A DNA stretch of 64,000 bases from Pannonibacter phragmitetus_B (GTDB taxonomy: Bacteria; Pseudomonadota; Alphaproteobacteria; Rhizobiales; Stappiaceae), in the NCBI RefSeq assembly GCF_050510895.1, contig NZ_JBNINT010000001.1, positions 1,860,001 to 1,924,000 on the forward strand. The letters are read 5' to 3'. The notes beneath the pieces are model-generated. The model saw only the letters and a list, made by a program, of their open reading frames with translations, made no database searches and was not told the origin of the DNA. Position 1 is the first letter of the stretch. Each line of letters opens with the position of its first letter. Shown here one piece after another: positions 52,547 through 60,771 of the stretch. Position numbers and translations under genes: made by a program.

Positions 52547-53272
52547 TCAGGCGTAGCGTTCCAGCGCCTGATGCACGGCGGAAACGGTCAGCAGGTAAAG
52601 GCTGGAAATGCCAAAGACCCAGGCCATCGGCTCGCTGAGGGTCATTTCGTTCCACAGGCCGATACCAGCGGCGACAAGCCAGACAGCAGTCATCACCAGT
52701 GTCAGAGGACGCCAGCGCTTGACGCGAACCGGATGGACGAAGCGTACCGGCATGAAGGTGAAGAGGCAGCACGCCAGGACAACAGCGATCGTGAAGCCCT
52801 GCGAGGGCGACAGAAGCATCAGGCCGAAGACGACCATGTTCCAGCAGGCCGGGAAGCCTTTGAACGCCTTGTCATGGGTCTTCATGCCGTTGTCGGCGAA
52901 ATAGAGCGCACCGGTGAAGACGACGAGGCCACCGCAGATCCAGTTCCACGGGCGGTCCAGCATGGGACCGGCGGCCAGTGCAAAGGCCGGAAGGAAAACA
53001 TAGGTGGCATAATCGATGACGAAATCGAGCGATGCGCCAGACCAGCGCGGGAGCCGTTCGGCGATGTTGTACTTGCGCGCAAGCGGACCGTCGATTCCAT
53101 CCACCACCAGCGCAAGTCCAAGCCAGACAAACATCTCCTGCCAGTTGCCACGCGCGCCTGCCAAGAGCGCTGCAAGGGCAATCGGCGCACCGGAAGCCGT
53201 CAGCACATGGATGAGGAAGAGCGCCGGTGCATGAGACCGCTTTTCAGGGGTAATGTCAGTCACGGCGTTCAC
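52547..53272 (-). CDS. pcs: Phosphatidylcholine synthase (CDP-alcohol phosphatidyltransferase)
   Basis: Condenses choline with CDP-diacylglycerol to phosphatidylcholine, a pathway typical of rhizobia, Brucella and relatives. The catalytic motif is present: DGIDGPLAR then GASLDFVID (DG...AR...G...D...D). Eight or so helices, with LYFADNGMKTHDKAFKGFPACWNM and FVHPVRVKRWRPLT characteristic of Pcs. No ATG suits; GTG 53272, giving NAVTDITPEKRSHA, with AAAGGGA just upstream, is the likely start. An ATG at 53329 would add a non-homologous lead. Confidence 0.93.
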   Translation of the reverse strand: MNAVTDITPEKRSHAPALFLIHVLTASGAPIALAALLAGARGNWQEMFVWLGLALVVDGIDGPLARKYNIAERLPRWSGASLDFVIDYATYVFLPAFALAAGPMLDRPWNWICGGLVVFTGALYFADNGMKTHDKAFKGFPACWNMVVFGLMLLSPSQGFTIAVVLACCLFTFMPVRFVHPVRVKRWRPLTLVMTAVWLVAAGIGLWNEMTLSEPMAWVFGISSLYLLTVSAVHQALERYA

Positions 53273-53573
53273 TTTCCCTTTGCCCGGCCCGCCTCGCGGC
53301 AGCCCGGATGCCGATGCCTTCAACGGCACATCTTTTCACGCTTTCACGCGCATGGCAGGCAAGAGACTGCCAAAGCGGTTTTCCGAACCGGCCGCAGGCA
53401 CGCCCCTGCCCGCATCCGAGGTACAACACATAACCGGCGCATTGGTTCCCACCACGCCCGGCTCACACCTGCGCAAGGCAGATCAATGCACCTGTTTGGG
53501 CAATATTTCAATATGATGACGGGCCGCAACCCGGTTTTTTGAGAAGAAACGGCTTGTTTCTGCGGTTCTTGAC
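53273..53573. other. Intergenic region without a gene
   Basis: This 301-nt gap lies between pcs and the DUF2182 gene, both leftward, so it should contain the pcs promoter. On the plus strand a weak CGGG/CCCG hairpin at 53520-53533 is followed by six Ts (53535-53540) with no plus-strand gene before it. This could end a small RNA, but the stem is only 4 bp. Confidence 0.4.
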
Positions 53574-54541
53574 TCAGATTTTCCCACTGAGAAGCAGGGT
53601 AGCGGCCATCAGGAAAGCCCCCAGAGAAGCAGGAACACGCCAACCGCCTTGTAGAACCAGCGGCTCGGCAGGTTCTTTTCCAGCGCCATCACCGCACCGA
53701 GCAGCCCCACCCAGATGATGTTCATGATGCCAACCGCGAACATCACGGTCATCAGCGCCCAGCAGCAGCCAAGGCACGCAAGCCCCTGGATGAGGCCTTC
53801 CTTGTAGAAAGAGCCCGCAGAACCACCGGTGGCCGGACTTGACCAGCGCGGATACCAGCAGCGCAGGAGACAGGCCTGCTTGGCCGGTGTGAACTGATAC
53901 AGTCCGGCGGCGATCAGCGTCGTCGCCGAAAATACGAGCGACACCGGCGCCATCATGGAGGAAAGAAGGCCATAGCCGGTCAACAGCCACTGAACCAGCG
54001 TCGCAGCAAGCGCATAGGCCGTCCAGATCGTGAGATAGCCAAAGGCCAGAAGGCTGACTGAAACTGCGGCAGAGGGACCGGAGACAGCGTGGGCACGGCG
54101 CTGCGCATGAGCCAGAAAGACCGGCATGGCCGTGGGCAGCATCATGGCCAGAGTCATCATCATCCACATGATGAATACAAGCCCGGCCCCGCCTGCACCC
54201 CAGTGTTCAGACGGCATCCCGAATGTGGTGACGCCCGCAGGCAGGCACAGCACAGCCAGCGCTGCGCGCACGTCCTTCGGCAACCCGTCGAATATGTTGA
54301 AGGCGTTGAAGAGCCCCATGCCCGGCCCGGCTTCGCTCATGTCCATGACCGGCACCATGGAGGAAAGCACCGCCGCCAGATACAGCCATCCGGCAACCGC
54401 AAGCAGACCGCACAGAAGAATGACGAGATGCCGCCCGCGGCTCGTGCCCGCGCCATCCGCCTTTTCACCTGCGGATAAGCCGGAAACCTGCCCAGCCCTG
54501 CCATCCCCTGGCATTGGCGCACTGCTGCTCATCTTGGTCAC
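53574..54541 (-). CDS. DUF2182 predicted metal-binding membrane protein, frameshift near C-terminus
   Basis: A polytopic inner-membrane protein of unknown function. Family features are FIMWMMMTLAMMLPTAMPVFL, GLYQFTPAKQACLLRC and GLIQGLACLGCCWALMTVMFAVGIMN, with methionine-, histidine- and cysteine-rich helices that gave the metal-binding label. The first frame stops after FLLLWGLS (53609). One extra base in the C run 53618-53622 continues as WGAFLMAATLLLSGKI to a stop at 53574, a natural last helix. Repaired length is about 322 aa. The first 35 residues are disordered. Divergent from the ubiH-like gene. Confidence 0.88.
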
Positions 54542-54725
54542 TCCTGCCGTCCACCGGTCAAGTGTCCCGGCCCCTACAGCGAAAGCACTTGCCAGTCAGT
54601 GTCATACCCCTTACCCCGGCGCAGGGCGCGACGCTTTGCGCAAGGTCAAGGTCTTGCATTTCTCTCGTGGGGCACCATCCTGTCCCAACAGGTCAGAAGA
54701 TCAGGCCACAGATCAGGCAAGAGAC

Positions 54726-55964
54726 ATGAAAACAGATTCCGCCGCAGGCACAATCGACAAGCCGCAGGATCAGAACCGCCCCACGGACTTTGACGCTGCC
54801 GTCATTGGTGCTGGCCCTTCCGGCATGGCTGCTGCGCTGCTGCTCGCCCGCAGAGGCTTGCGCACCGTGCTCGTTGCGCCGGACGTGAACACGAAAGACG
54901 CCCGCACCACGGCCCTGTTGCAGGCCTCTGTTGCCCTTCTGGACGAAATCGGCATCTGGGAGAAGCTCGCTGCCCGTTCGGCTCCTTTGGCCCACATGCG
55001 CCTCATCGACGACACCCGCCGCCTGATCCGCGCGCCCGAAACCACATTCGATGCCTCGGAACTGGGGCTGGAGGCCTTCGGCTACAATGTGCTGAACCGC
55101 GAATTGAATGCGGAGCTGGAAGCCGCCGTGACCCAGGCGGATGGCCTTACATGGATCAAGACCCGCCTTGCGAAGCTGGAACCTGCCGAGACAAACGTGC
55201 GCCTGACACTGGAAGATGGAACCACGCTGACGGCGGCCCTTGCCGTGGGTGCCGATGGCCGCAAGTCCATGGTGCGGCAGGCTGCCGGAATCGATGTCCG
55301 GGAATGGTCCTATCCGCAGATGGCGCTGGTGATGAACCTTGAGCATGACCGGCCGCACGGCTCGGTCTCCACCGAGTTCCACACCCCCACCGGCCCCTTC
55401 ACGCTGGTGCCGCTGCCGGGAAACATGTCGTCGCTTGTCTGCGTCGTCACGCCGGAAACAGCCGCACATCTCAAGGCCTATGAAGATGGCGCGCTGGCGC
55501 TGGAACTGGAACGGCGCGCCCATTCGGTGCTCGGTGCCTTCCGCATCGCAAGCCTGCGGCAGGTCTATCCGCTCAGCGGCATGATCGCAAAGAAGGCCGC
55601 AGCCAACCGTTGCGCCCTCATCGGCGAGGCAGCGCATGTGTTTCCACCCATCGGCGCGCAAGGACTCAATCTGGGCCTGCGCGATGTGGCTGATCTTGCG
55701 CGCATTGCAGGCGAAGCGAAGGCCCGCGGCGAAGATGTGGGCGGCGCGCTGACGCTCGCCCGCTATGACAGCGCCCGCAAGCCGGACATCACCAGCCGCA
55801 CCACGGCGGTGGACCTCCTCAACCGCTCGCTGCTGACGGACATGCTCCCCGTCCAGGCACTGCGCTCCCTCGGCCTCTACGCCGCCGGCCGCTTCCCGCC
55901 GCTGCGCAAATTCCTGATGCGCGAGGGGATTACGCCAAAGGCAACCCGGCTGCTGCCGTTCTGA
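54726..55964 (+). CDS. UbiH/COQ6-family FAD-dependent monooxygenase
   Basis: A flavoprotein hydroxylase of the ubiquinone-biosynthesis type (412 aa). FAD-binding motifs: AAVIGAGPSGMAAALLLARRG (residues about 25-45), GADGRKSMVR and GEAAHVFPPIGAQGLNLGLRD. It presumably hydroxylates the ubiquinone ring; which position cannot be told from sequence alone. I chose ATG 54726, where homology begins shortly after; the longer open frame upstream crosses the divergent promoter region. The DUF2182 gene is transcribed away from it. Confidence 0.94.
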   Translation: MKTDSAAGTIDKPQDQNRPTDFDAAVIGAGPSGMAAALLLARRGLRTVLVAPDVNTKDARTTALLQASVALLDEIGIWEKLAARSAPLAHMRLIDDTRRLIRAPETTFDASELGLEAFGYNVLNRELNAELEAAVTQADGLTWIKTRLAKLEPAETNVRLTLEDGTTLTAALAVGADGRKSMVRQAAGIDVREWSYPQMALVMNLEHDRPHGSVSTEFHTPTGPFTLVPLPGNMSSLVCVVTPETAAHLKAYEDGALALELERRAHSVLGAFRIASLRQVYPLSGMIAKKAAANRCALIGEAAHVFPPIGAQGLNLGLRDVADLARIAGEAKARGEDVGGALTLARYDSARKPDITSRTTAVDLLNRSLLTDMLPVQALRSLGLYAAGRFPPLRKFLMREGITPKATRLLPF

Positions 55965-56179
55965 AGGGCGGCTCCGCCCCCACTTCCTTATACTACGACC
56001 TGATCAGGGCATCCATTCCCTGAGCTCACAACACAGGGAATGGCGCGGATAGAAGCCCCGGAAACTGCAACCCGCGCCGTGCTGAAAGGCAACGGCATGG
56101 ATGCCACGGTCGAGCCGTGGCATGACGGAGTGATGGTTGATCGCCCCGTTCACATTCCCCGATCCCCCCAAATACAAAT
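55965..56179. other. Hairpin-rich intergenic stretch between convergent genes
   Basis: Three perfect hairpins lie here: GGGCGG/CCGCCC at 55966-55979 directly after the ubiH-like stop, CCATTCCCTG/CAGGGAATGG (56013-56022 and 56034-56043), and ATGCCACGG/CCGTGGCAT (56101-56109 and 56115-56123). None has a T run. The first may end ubiH transcription. The others are unexplained and could be mobile palindromic units or parts of a small RNA. Confidence 0.55.
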
Positions 56180-56205
56180 CAGGCCCCCGGTTTCCCGGAG
56201 GCCTG
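56180..56205 (-). terminator. Terminator of the carboxynorspermidine gene pair
   Basis: Read leftward, CAGGCCTCCGGG pairs with CCGGGGGCCTG around AAA (56180-56205), followed by ATTTGTATTTG. It lies about 25 nt past the stop of the dehydrogenase gene. Confidence 0.8.
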
Positions 56206-56230
56206 AGAAGATCTTGCGGTGCGGTCCGGC

Positions 56231-57478
56231 TCAGGCCGTGAAGGGCCGGGTGCCGGAAGCGTCCTTGATTTCGGTCGGCAGGCCGATGCGGTTTAGGATG
56301 GCGAGGAAGGGCTTGGGGTCAAGCTCCTCGACATTCTTCATCGCGCCAACGTCCCAGGTGCCATCGGCGATCAGCATGGCGGCAGCGACCGGCGGCACGC
56401 CGGCGGTGTAGCTGATGCCCTGCGAACCGACTTCGTTATAGGCTTCCTTGTGGTCGGCCACGTTGAAGACGAGCACTTCGGCCGGCTTGCCGTCCTTCTT
56501 GCCCTTCACCAGCGTGCCGATGCAGGTCTTGCCGGTGTAGTCGGGCGCAAGCGAGGACGGATCCGGCAGCACGGCCTTGACCACCTTCAGCGGAACAACC
56601 TCAAGGCCTTCCGCCGTCTTGACCGGCTGCTCGGACAGGAGGCCAAGGTTTTTCAGCACGGTGAAGACGTTGATGTAGTGATCGGAGAAGCCCATCCAGA
56701 AGCGCACATCCGCCTGCGGATAGTTGGCCGAGAGCGAGTGCACCTCGTCATGGCCAGTCATGTAGGTCTGCTGTTCGCCGACGACCGGCATGTCCCACAC
56801 CTTGCCGACCTCGAACATGGTGTTCGACTGCCATGCACCCTGCTGCCAGGAATAGACCGTACCGGTGAACTCGCGGAAATTGATCTCCGGATCGAAGTTC
56901 GTGGAGAACCAGCGGCCATGGGAACCGGCGTTGATGTCGATGATGTCGATCGATTCCGGCTCGGTCACGTATTCGTCGATGGCAAGGCGTGCGTAGGCAT
57001 TGACCACGCCCGGATCAAAGCCGACGCCCAGAATGGCGGTTACGCCCTTCTCAGCGCAGCGCTCGCGGCGCTGCCATTCGTAATTGCCGTACCAGGGCGG
57101 CGTCTCGCAGATCTTCTTCGGGTCTTCGTGAATGGCCGTGTCCATGTAGGCTGCACCGGTCTCGATGCAGGCTTCCAGCACGGTCATGTTGACGAAGGCA
57201 GAACCGACGTTGATGACAATCTGCACACCGGTCTTGCGGATCAGGTCCGCGACAGCGGCACTGTCCATCGCATTGAGGGCATGGGCTTGAAGAACACCCT
57301 CGACCTTCAGGCTGCCTTTTTCGCGGACGCTGTCCAGAATCCGCTCACACTTCGCAACGGTGCGCGAAGCAATATGAATGTCGCCGAGCAGGTCGTTGTT
57401 CTGCGCACATTTATGCGCGACAACCTGCGCTACGCCACCGGCGCCGATGATGAGTACGTTGCGCTTCATTTCGCCCAT
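56231..57478 (-). CDS. Carboxynorspermidine (carboxyspermidine) dehydrogenase
   Basis: A saccharopine-dehydrogenase-like enzyme (415 aa) that reductively joins aspartate semialdehyde with putrescine or diaminopropane to give carboxyspermidine or carboxynorspermidine. It has the Rossmann motif VLIIGAGGVAQVVAHKCAQN, NVGSAFVNMTVLEACIETGAAYMDTA, GVGFDPGVVNAYA and DINAGSHGRWFSTNFDPEINF. AGGAGG lies just before ATG 57478. The adjacent decarboxylase gene 49 nt upstream completes the route, an alternative to S-adenosylmethionine-dependent spermidine synthesis common in alphaproteobacteria. Confidence 0.95.
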   Translation of the reverse strand: MGEMKRNVLIIGAGGVAQVVAHKCAQNNDLLGDIHIASRTVAKCERILDSVREKGSLKVEGVLQAHALNAMDSAAVADLIRKTGVQIVINVGSAFVNMTVLEACIETGAAYMDTAIHEDPKKICETPPWYGNYEWQRRERCAEKGVTAILGVGFDPGVVNAYARLAIDEYVTEPESIDIIDINAGSHGRWFSTNFDPEINFREFTGTVYSWQQGAWQSNTMFEVGKVWDMPVVGEQQTYMTGHDEVHSLSANYPQADVRFWMGFSDHYINVFTVLKNLGLLSEQPVKTAEGLEVVPLKVVKAVLPDPSSLAPDYTGKTCIGTLVKGKKDGKPAEVLVFNVADHKEAYNEVGSQGISYTAGVPPVAAAMLIADGTWDVGAMKNVEELDPKPFLAILNRIGLPTEIKDASGTRPFTA

Positions 57479-57527
57479 AGTCCTCCTTGGGTCTCTAAGG
57501 GTTGCACAGCCTCAGGAGAGGCTGAAA

Positions 57528-58624
57528 TCACGACAGGGCCGCCGTGAAATCGTCGTAGGTGAAGTCGCGGGCCAGGCGCACGGAGCCATCCAGCTCCTTC
57601 ACCGCAATGGCCGGCATCTTCACGCCATTGAACCAGTTCTTCTTGACCATTGTGTAGCCAGCCGCATCCTGAATGGAGAGCCGGTCACCGGCAGCCAGAG
57701 CCTTTTCAAAGCGGAATTCACCGAAGATGTCGCCTGCAAGGCAGGACTTGCCGCAGACCATCCACTCGTGATCGCCCGCATTAGGTTCGACCTTGGCACT
57801 CTGCCGGTAGATCAGCAGATCCAGCATATGTGCCTCGATGGAGCTATCGACAATGGCCAGGTTCTTGCCATTGTGCAGCGTGTCCAGCACGGTCACTTCC
57901 AGCGTTGCGGACTTGGTAATCGCCGCCTCGCCGGGCTCCAGATAGACCTGCACTTCGTTTTCGCCCGCAAAACGCTTCAGCCGCTCGGCGAACTTTTCCA
58001 GCGGATAGCCCTCGCCGGTGAAATGAATGCCGCCACCGAGGCTGATCCATTCCATCTGACGGATGAGGAAGCCGAAGCGCTGCTCGATATGGCCAAGCAT
58101 GCCGTCGAACCGGTCGAAATCGGCGTTCTCACAGTTGTTGTGGAACATGAAGCCAGTGATCTTGTCGGCGACCTTTGCGATCGTCTCCGGGTCATGCTCG
58201 CCAAGGCGCGAGAAGGGACGTGCCGGATCGGCGAGATCGAAATCCGAGGTGGAGACACCCGGATTGACGCGCAGGCCGCGCACATGCCCTGCCGACTGCC
58301 CCTCGAAACGCTCGAACTGGCCGATGGTGTTGAAGATGATCTTGTCGGACGAGGCAATCACCTCATCAATCTCATCCGGCGCAAAAGCCACCGAATAGGC
58401 GTGCGTCTCGCCGGGGAATTTCTCCCGGCCGAGCTTCACCTCATAGAGCGACGACGATGTCGTGCCGTCCATGTAATTCGACATGAAATCGAACACGGAC
58501 CAGGACGCAAAGCACTTCAGCGCCAGCAGCGACTTTGCGCCAGACGCCTCACGCAGCCATGCGATCTTCTCCATGTTCGGCAGAAGCTTCGACTTGTCGA
58601 TCAGATAATAGGGGTGGAAATCAT
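57528..58624 (-). CDS. nspC: Carboxynorspermidine decarboxylase, frameshift at the start (365 aa)
   Basis: A PLP-dependent alanine-racemase-fold decarboxylase making spermidine or norspermidine. Features: ALKCFASWSVF (PLP lysine), DGTTSSSLYEVKLGREKF, FMFHNNCENADF, EWISLGGGIHFTGEGYP, LEPGEAAI and VCGKSCLAGDIFGEF (active-site Cys). The visible long frame starts in non-homologous sequence. ATG 58624, behind AAAGGG, reads MIST; one extra C (complement of the G run 58611-58614) continues as PYYLIDKSKLLPNMEKIAWL, exactly the family N-terminus and length. The 5' leader has stable hairpins. Confidence 0.92.
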
Positions 58625-58765
58625 CTCGTGCCCTTTGCGGATCCGGTCCTGAGGACAGGGACAAAACCTGTTGCGGGGGCTGTACCCCCTTTGCGCCAAA
58701 CACTCAATGAAAATCGGTACCCTGGGATGATTTACGCGCCTTTTCCCGTCCGGGAACAAATAGCA
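58625..58765 (-). promoter_or_regulatory. Structured 5' leader of the polyamine gene pair (candidate)
   Basis: Read toward nspC, the leader has a GGGGG/CCCCC hairpin around TACAG, a CAGG/CCTG hairpin around TTTTGTC, GTCC/GGAC around TCA, and then AAAGGG before the start codon. This clustering near the ribosome binding site suggests translational or transcriptional control by polyamines. The speF leader RNA of alphaproteobacteria is a known comparison, but I could not match it. Confidence 0.4.
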
Positions 58766-59001
58766 AGAGCGCACCCTAAAGGCCTCGTCAGACTGACCAG
58801 CGTATAAAGGGGAAAGATTTCCGCCTTGCAGCGCAAGAAAAATTCAAATCTGCAGCTTCAAGACATACCGCGCCGCCGCCTTTCAGCAGGCAGACGGCAG
58901 CAAGACGAAAGGCAGCGGAAGGGTTACAAAACCCGCCGCAACACTATTCTTGAGCCGACCAAATAATCTGACGAGAACCTTACCGGCAGACGGCGCCTTG
59001 C
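58766..59001. other. Intergenic region without a gene
   Basis: Between the nspC leader and the holC stop lies about 236 nt of AT-richer sequence. It probably contains the nspC promoter. No coding frame, strong terminator or repeat stands out. Confidence 0.4.
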
Positions 59002-59454
59002 CTATGCCTTGCGCTCCCAGCCACCGCCGTCGCGCTGTTGCCAGTAAGTTACTTCCGCCCCCTGCCCCTTGAACAGCTTCCAGTGCTGACGCGCGTCCGC
59101 CAGGGCCTCCTGATCATTGCCGTCAAACATGACGACGACACGGCCATAGCCATCGATTGGTGGCGGCACCGCCCGGTCCACCAGAAAGCGTACCTCCGCG
59201 CTGTTCGGATTGTCCGGTCCTGCGGTCAGGAACACAGGCTGGTGCTCAGGGAAGCCATCGGCAATGGTGCCATGCGGAAGGAACTCGTGATCGGAAAAGC
59301 TCCACAGATGCGCATCCAATGCCGCGCAACGCTCCTCAGAGCCGCATTGCACGACCACCTTCCAGTCCCGCTCCAGACATTTCAGGAGAAGGCCGGGCAG
59401 CACCTCTTCCAGAGGCTGTCTTGTCAGATGGTAGAACAGGACTTCCGTGGTCAC
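59002..59454 (-). CDS. holC: DNA polymerase III chi subunit (HolC)
   Basis: Clamp-loader accessory protein linking polymerase III to single-strand-binding protein. The 150-residue product begins TTEVLFYHLTRQPLEEVLPGLLLKCLERDW and contains the family stretch EFLPHGT and QPVFLT, and ends GAEVTYWQQRDGGGWERKA, as is usual for alphaproteobacterial HolC. GTG 59454 with AAGGA 8 nt upstream is the likely start; the longer frame adds 15 basic residues not typical of the family. It lies in the usual neighbourhood of pepA and lptF in this bacterial group. Confidence 0.93.
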   Translation of the reverse strand: MTTEVLFYHLTRQPLEEVLPGLLLKCLERDWKVVVQCGSEERCAALDAHLWSFSDHEFLPHGTIADGFPEHQPVFLTAGPDNPNSAEVRFLVDRAVPPPIDGYGRVVVMFDGNDQEALADARQHWKLFKGQGAEVTYWQQRDGGGWERKA

Positions 59455-59740
59455 GGCTGATTCCTTACGTGTTTCCCGGCATTTGCTCCGGTTTCGCACA
59501 TCTGTGCCTGAAGTTATACCCGCTCTTTCGATGCTGAAGGACGCCTGTTAAGGACCCATCATAGAGACAGCCTAGCCCCCGTTACCCGCGCCTGCCACAC
59601 CAGCGCCACAAAGGTGATGCCGCCACGCAACATTCAGGGCCAATCCTGCAGAGTGTGACGTAACCGGATAGACAAGCCAACCGGCATCCAGCATTAACCG
59701 CTCGCAAATGCGCGGCTGGTACGGTGAAGAAACCGGAAAA

Positions 59741-59761
59741 CATTCAGTTCGATTCTGAATG
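59741..59761. promoter_or_regulatory. Inverted repeat upstream of the 39-aa gene
   Basis: Perfect 7-bp arms CATTCAG (59741-59747) and CTGAATG (59755-59761) separated by TTCGATT, 54-74 nt upstream of the small gene at 59815. It is an operator candidate with unknown partner. Confidence 0.4.
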
Positions 59762-59814
59762 AACCGGCGCAAAGGTTTCCGGGCCTGTCACGGCCATTTT
59801 TTTCGGGGGTTTGA

Positions 59815-59934
59815 ATGCTCGTTCGCGTTGCGTTGTTCTTCACGATGGTCATGGGTCTGGCCGGAGCGACTGCAGCATTGGGCCTCGTGGTGACCGAAAA
59901 CACCACACAGTGCCAGTTCTACAAGGCCTGTTGA
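59815..59934 (+). CDS. Small membrane peptide (39 aa)
   Basis: ATG 59815 follows a GGGGG stretch and encodes one hydrophobic helix (VALFFTMVMGLAGATAALGL) with a short polar tail ending in QCQFYKAC, two cysteines close to the C-terminus. It is followed by a strong rho-independent terminator at 59990-60018, so a short dedicated transcript is likely. Unknown function. It resembles the single-helix small proteins common in alphaproteobacteria. Confidence 0.6.
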   Translation: MLVRVALFFTMVMGLAGATAALGLVVTENTTQCQFYKAC

Positions 59935-59989
59935 GTTCTGCAGCCCGTGCGCCGCATGCTCTGCTGGCATCCTGTGAAGAGACATATGG

Positions 59990-60018
59990 AAAACCCGCTG
60001 GAAAACCGGCGGGTTTTT
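59990..60018 (+). terminator. Rho-independent terminator
   Basis: AAACCCGC (59991-59998) pairs with GCGGGTTT (60009-60016) and the stem runs into a six-T tract (60013-60019 region). It lies 56 nt after the small-peptide stop and defines the end of that transcript. Confidence 0.88.
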
Positions 60019-60088
60019 TGTTGGCAACCTGTGGATAACATTTGCCGGGTCTGACCTTCCGCGCCATGTTTTCGGCAGGCAGCGAAGT

Positions 60089-60709
60089 TCAATCCCCGCC
60101 CCTTCGGCGCATGGCGCCAGCAAGCTCTTCCTTGCCGCGCGCGGCAAACTCTTCCGCAACGGCCCGGCGGTTCGCCTCGGGGTGGTTCTGGTTCAGCTTG
60201 GACTTCGCCTCGATCCGTCCGATGGAAATCTCCAGCGCAACGATCTTGCTGATCATGTCCTCAAGGTAATCCGCCGGGGCATCCCCCATCTTCCAGCCGC
60301 CCTCCCCGTTCAGCGCCTTTTCATGGCGGCTGGTCAGGAGGCTGACGATCCGGCGCTTGGCGGCGCCATCCCGCAGCCAGCGGATATGGCCGTGGACATG
60401 TATCACCTGATAGTTCCAGGTCGGCACCGCCCGGTGCGTCTCTGCCTTGCTGGGATACCAGTTGGGGCTGACATAGGCATCCCCACCCTGAAAGATGGCC
60501 AGCACCGGCGCGCCGTCCGCAACGTCTTCATGGATGACATTTGCCAGCGCCACATGCCCGATGAGCTTGCTGCCGGCCCTTAGCAGCGGCAGGTGATTGG
60601 CGCAAAGGCCGTCCGGCGTGAGGGCAACAACGGCAGCCAGCGGATGAGCGCTGATCAGGCGCTCGATTTCATCGGGATCGCTTTCAGCGAAATGCGCGGG
60701 TGTATACAT
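60089..60709 (-). CDS. PaiB-like FMN-binding negative transcriptional regulator family protein
   Basis: A 206-residue split-barrel FMN-binding protein. The start MYTPAHFAESDPDEIERLISAHPLA, then ANHLPLL, GHVALANVIHEDVADGAPVLAIFQGGDAYVSPNWYPSK and VPTWNYQVIHVHGHI are diagnostic of the PaiB family. Named for a Bacillus protein affecting protease and sporulation genes; in proteobacteria the role is unclear and may be flavin- or haem-related. It lies alone between pepA and the small-peptide gene. Confidence 0.93.
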   Translation of the reverse strand: MYTPAHFAESDPDEIERLISAHPLAAVVALTPDGLCANHLPLLRAGSKLIGHVALANVIHEDVADGAPVLAIFQGGDAYVSPNWYPSKAETHRAVPTWNYQVIHVHGHIRWLRDGAAKRRIVSLLTSRHEKALNGEGGWKMGDAPADYLEDMISKIVALEISIGRIEAKSKLNQNHPEANRRAVAEEFAARGKEELAGAMRRRGGD

Positions 60710-60771
60710 CGCGTGCCCCGGCAGAGTTTGAGCCGGAGCGGCAGCAGACAGGCCGCCGCCCCGGAGCTGTA

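Noticed and set aside
53520..53540. Small RNA ending at a plus-strand hairpin and T run
   Set aside because: The stem is only 4 bp and no promoter is evident, so I do not list it as an RNA gene.
54126..54725. N-terminal extension of the ubiH-like protein
   Set aside because: This frame runs antisense through the DUF2182 gene and the divergent promoter gap and has no homology character; the FAD motif begins soon after ATG 54726.
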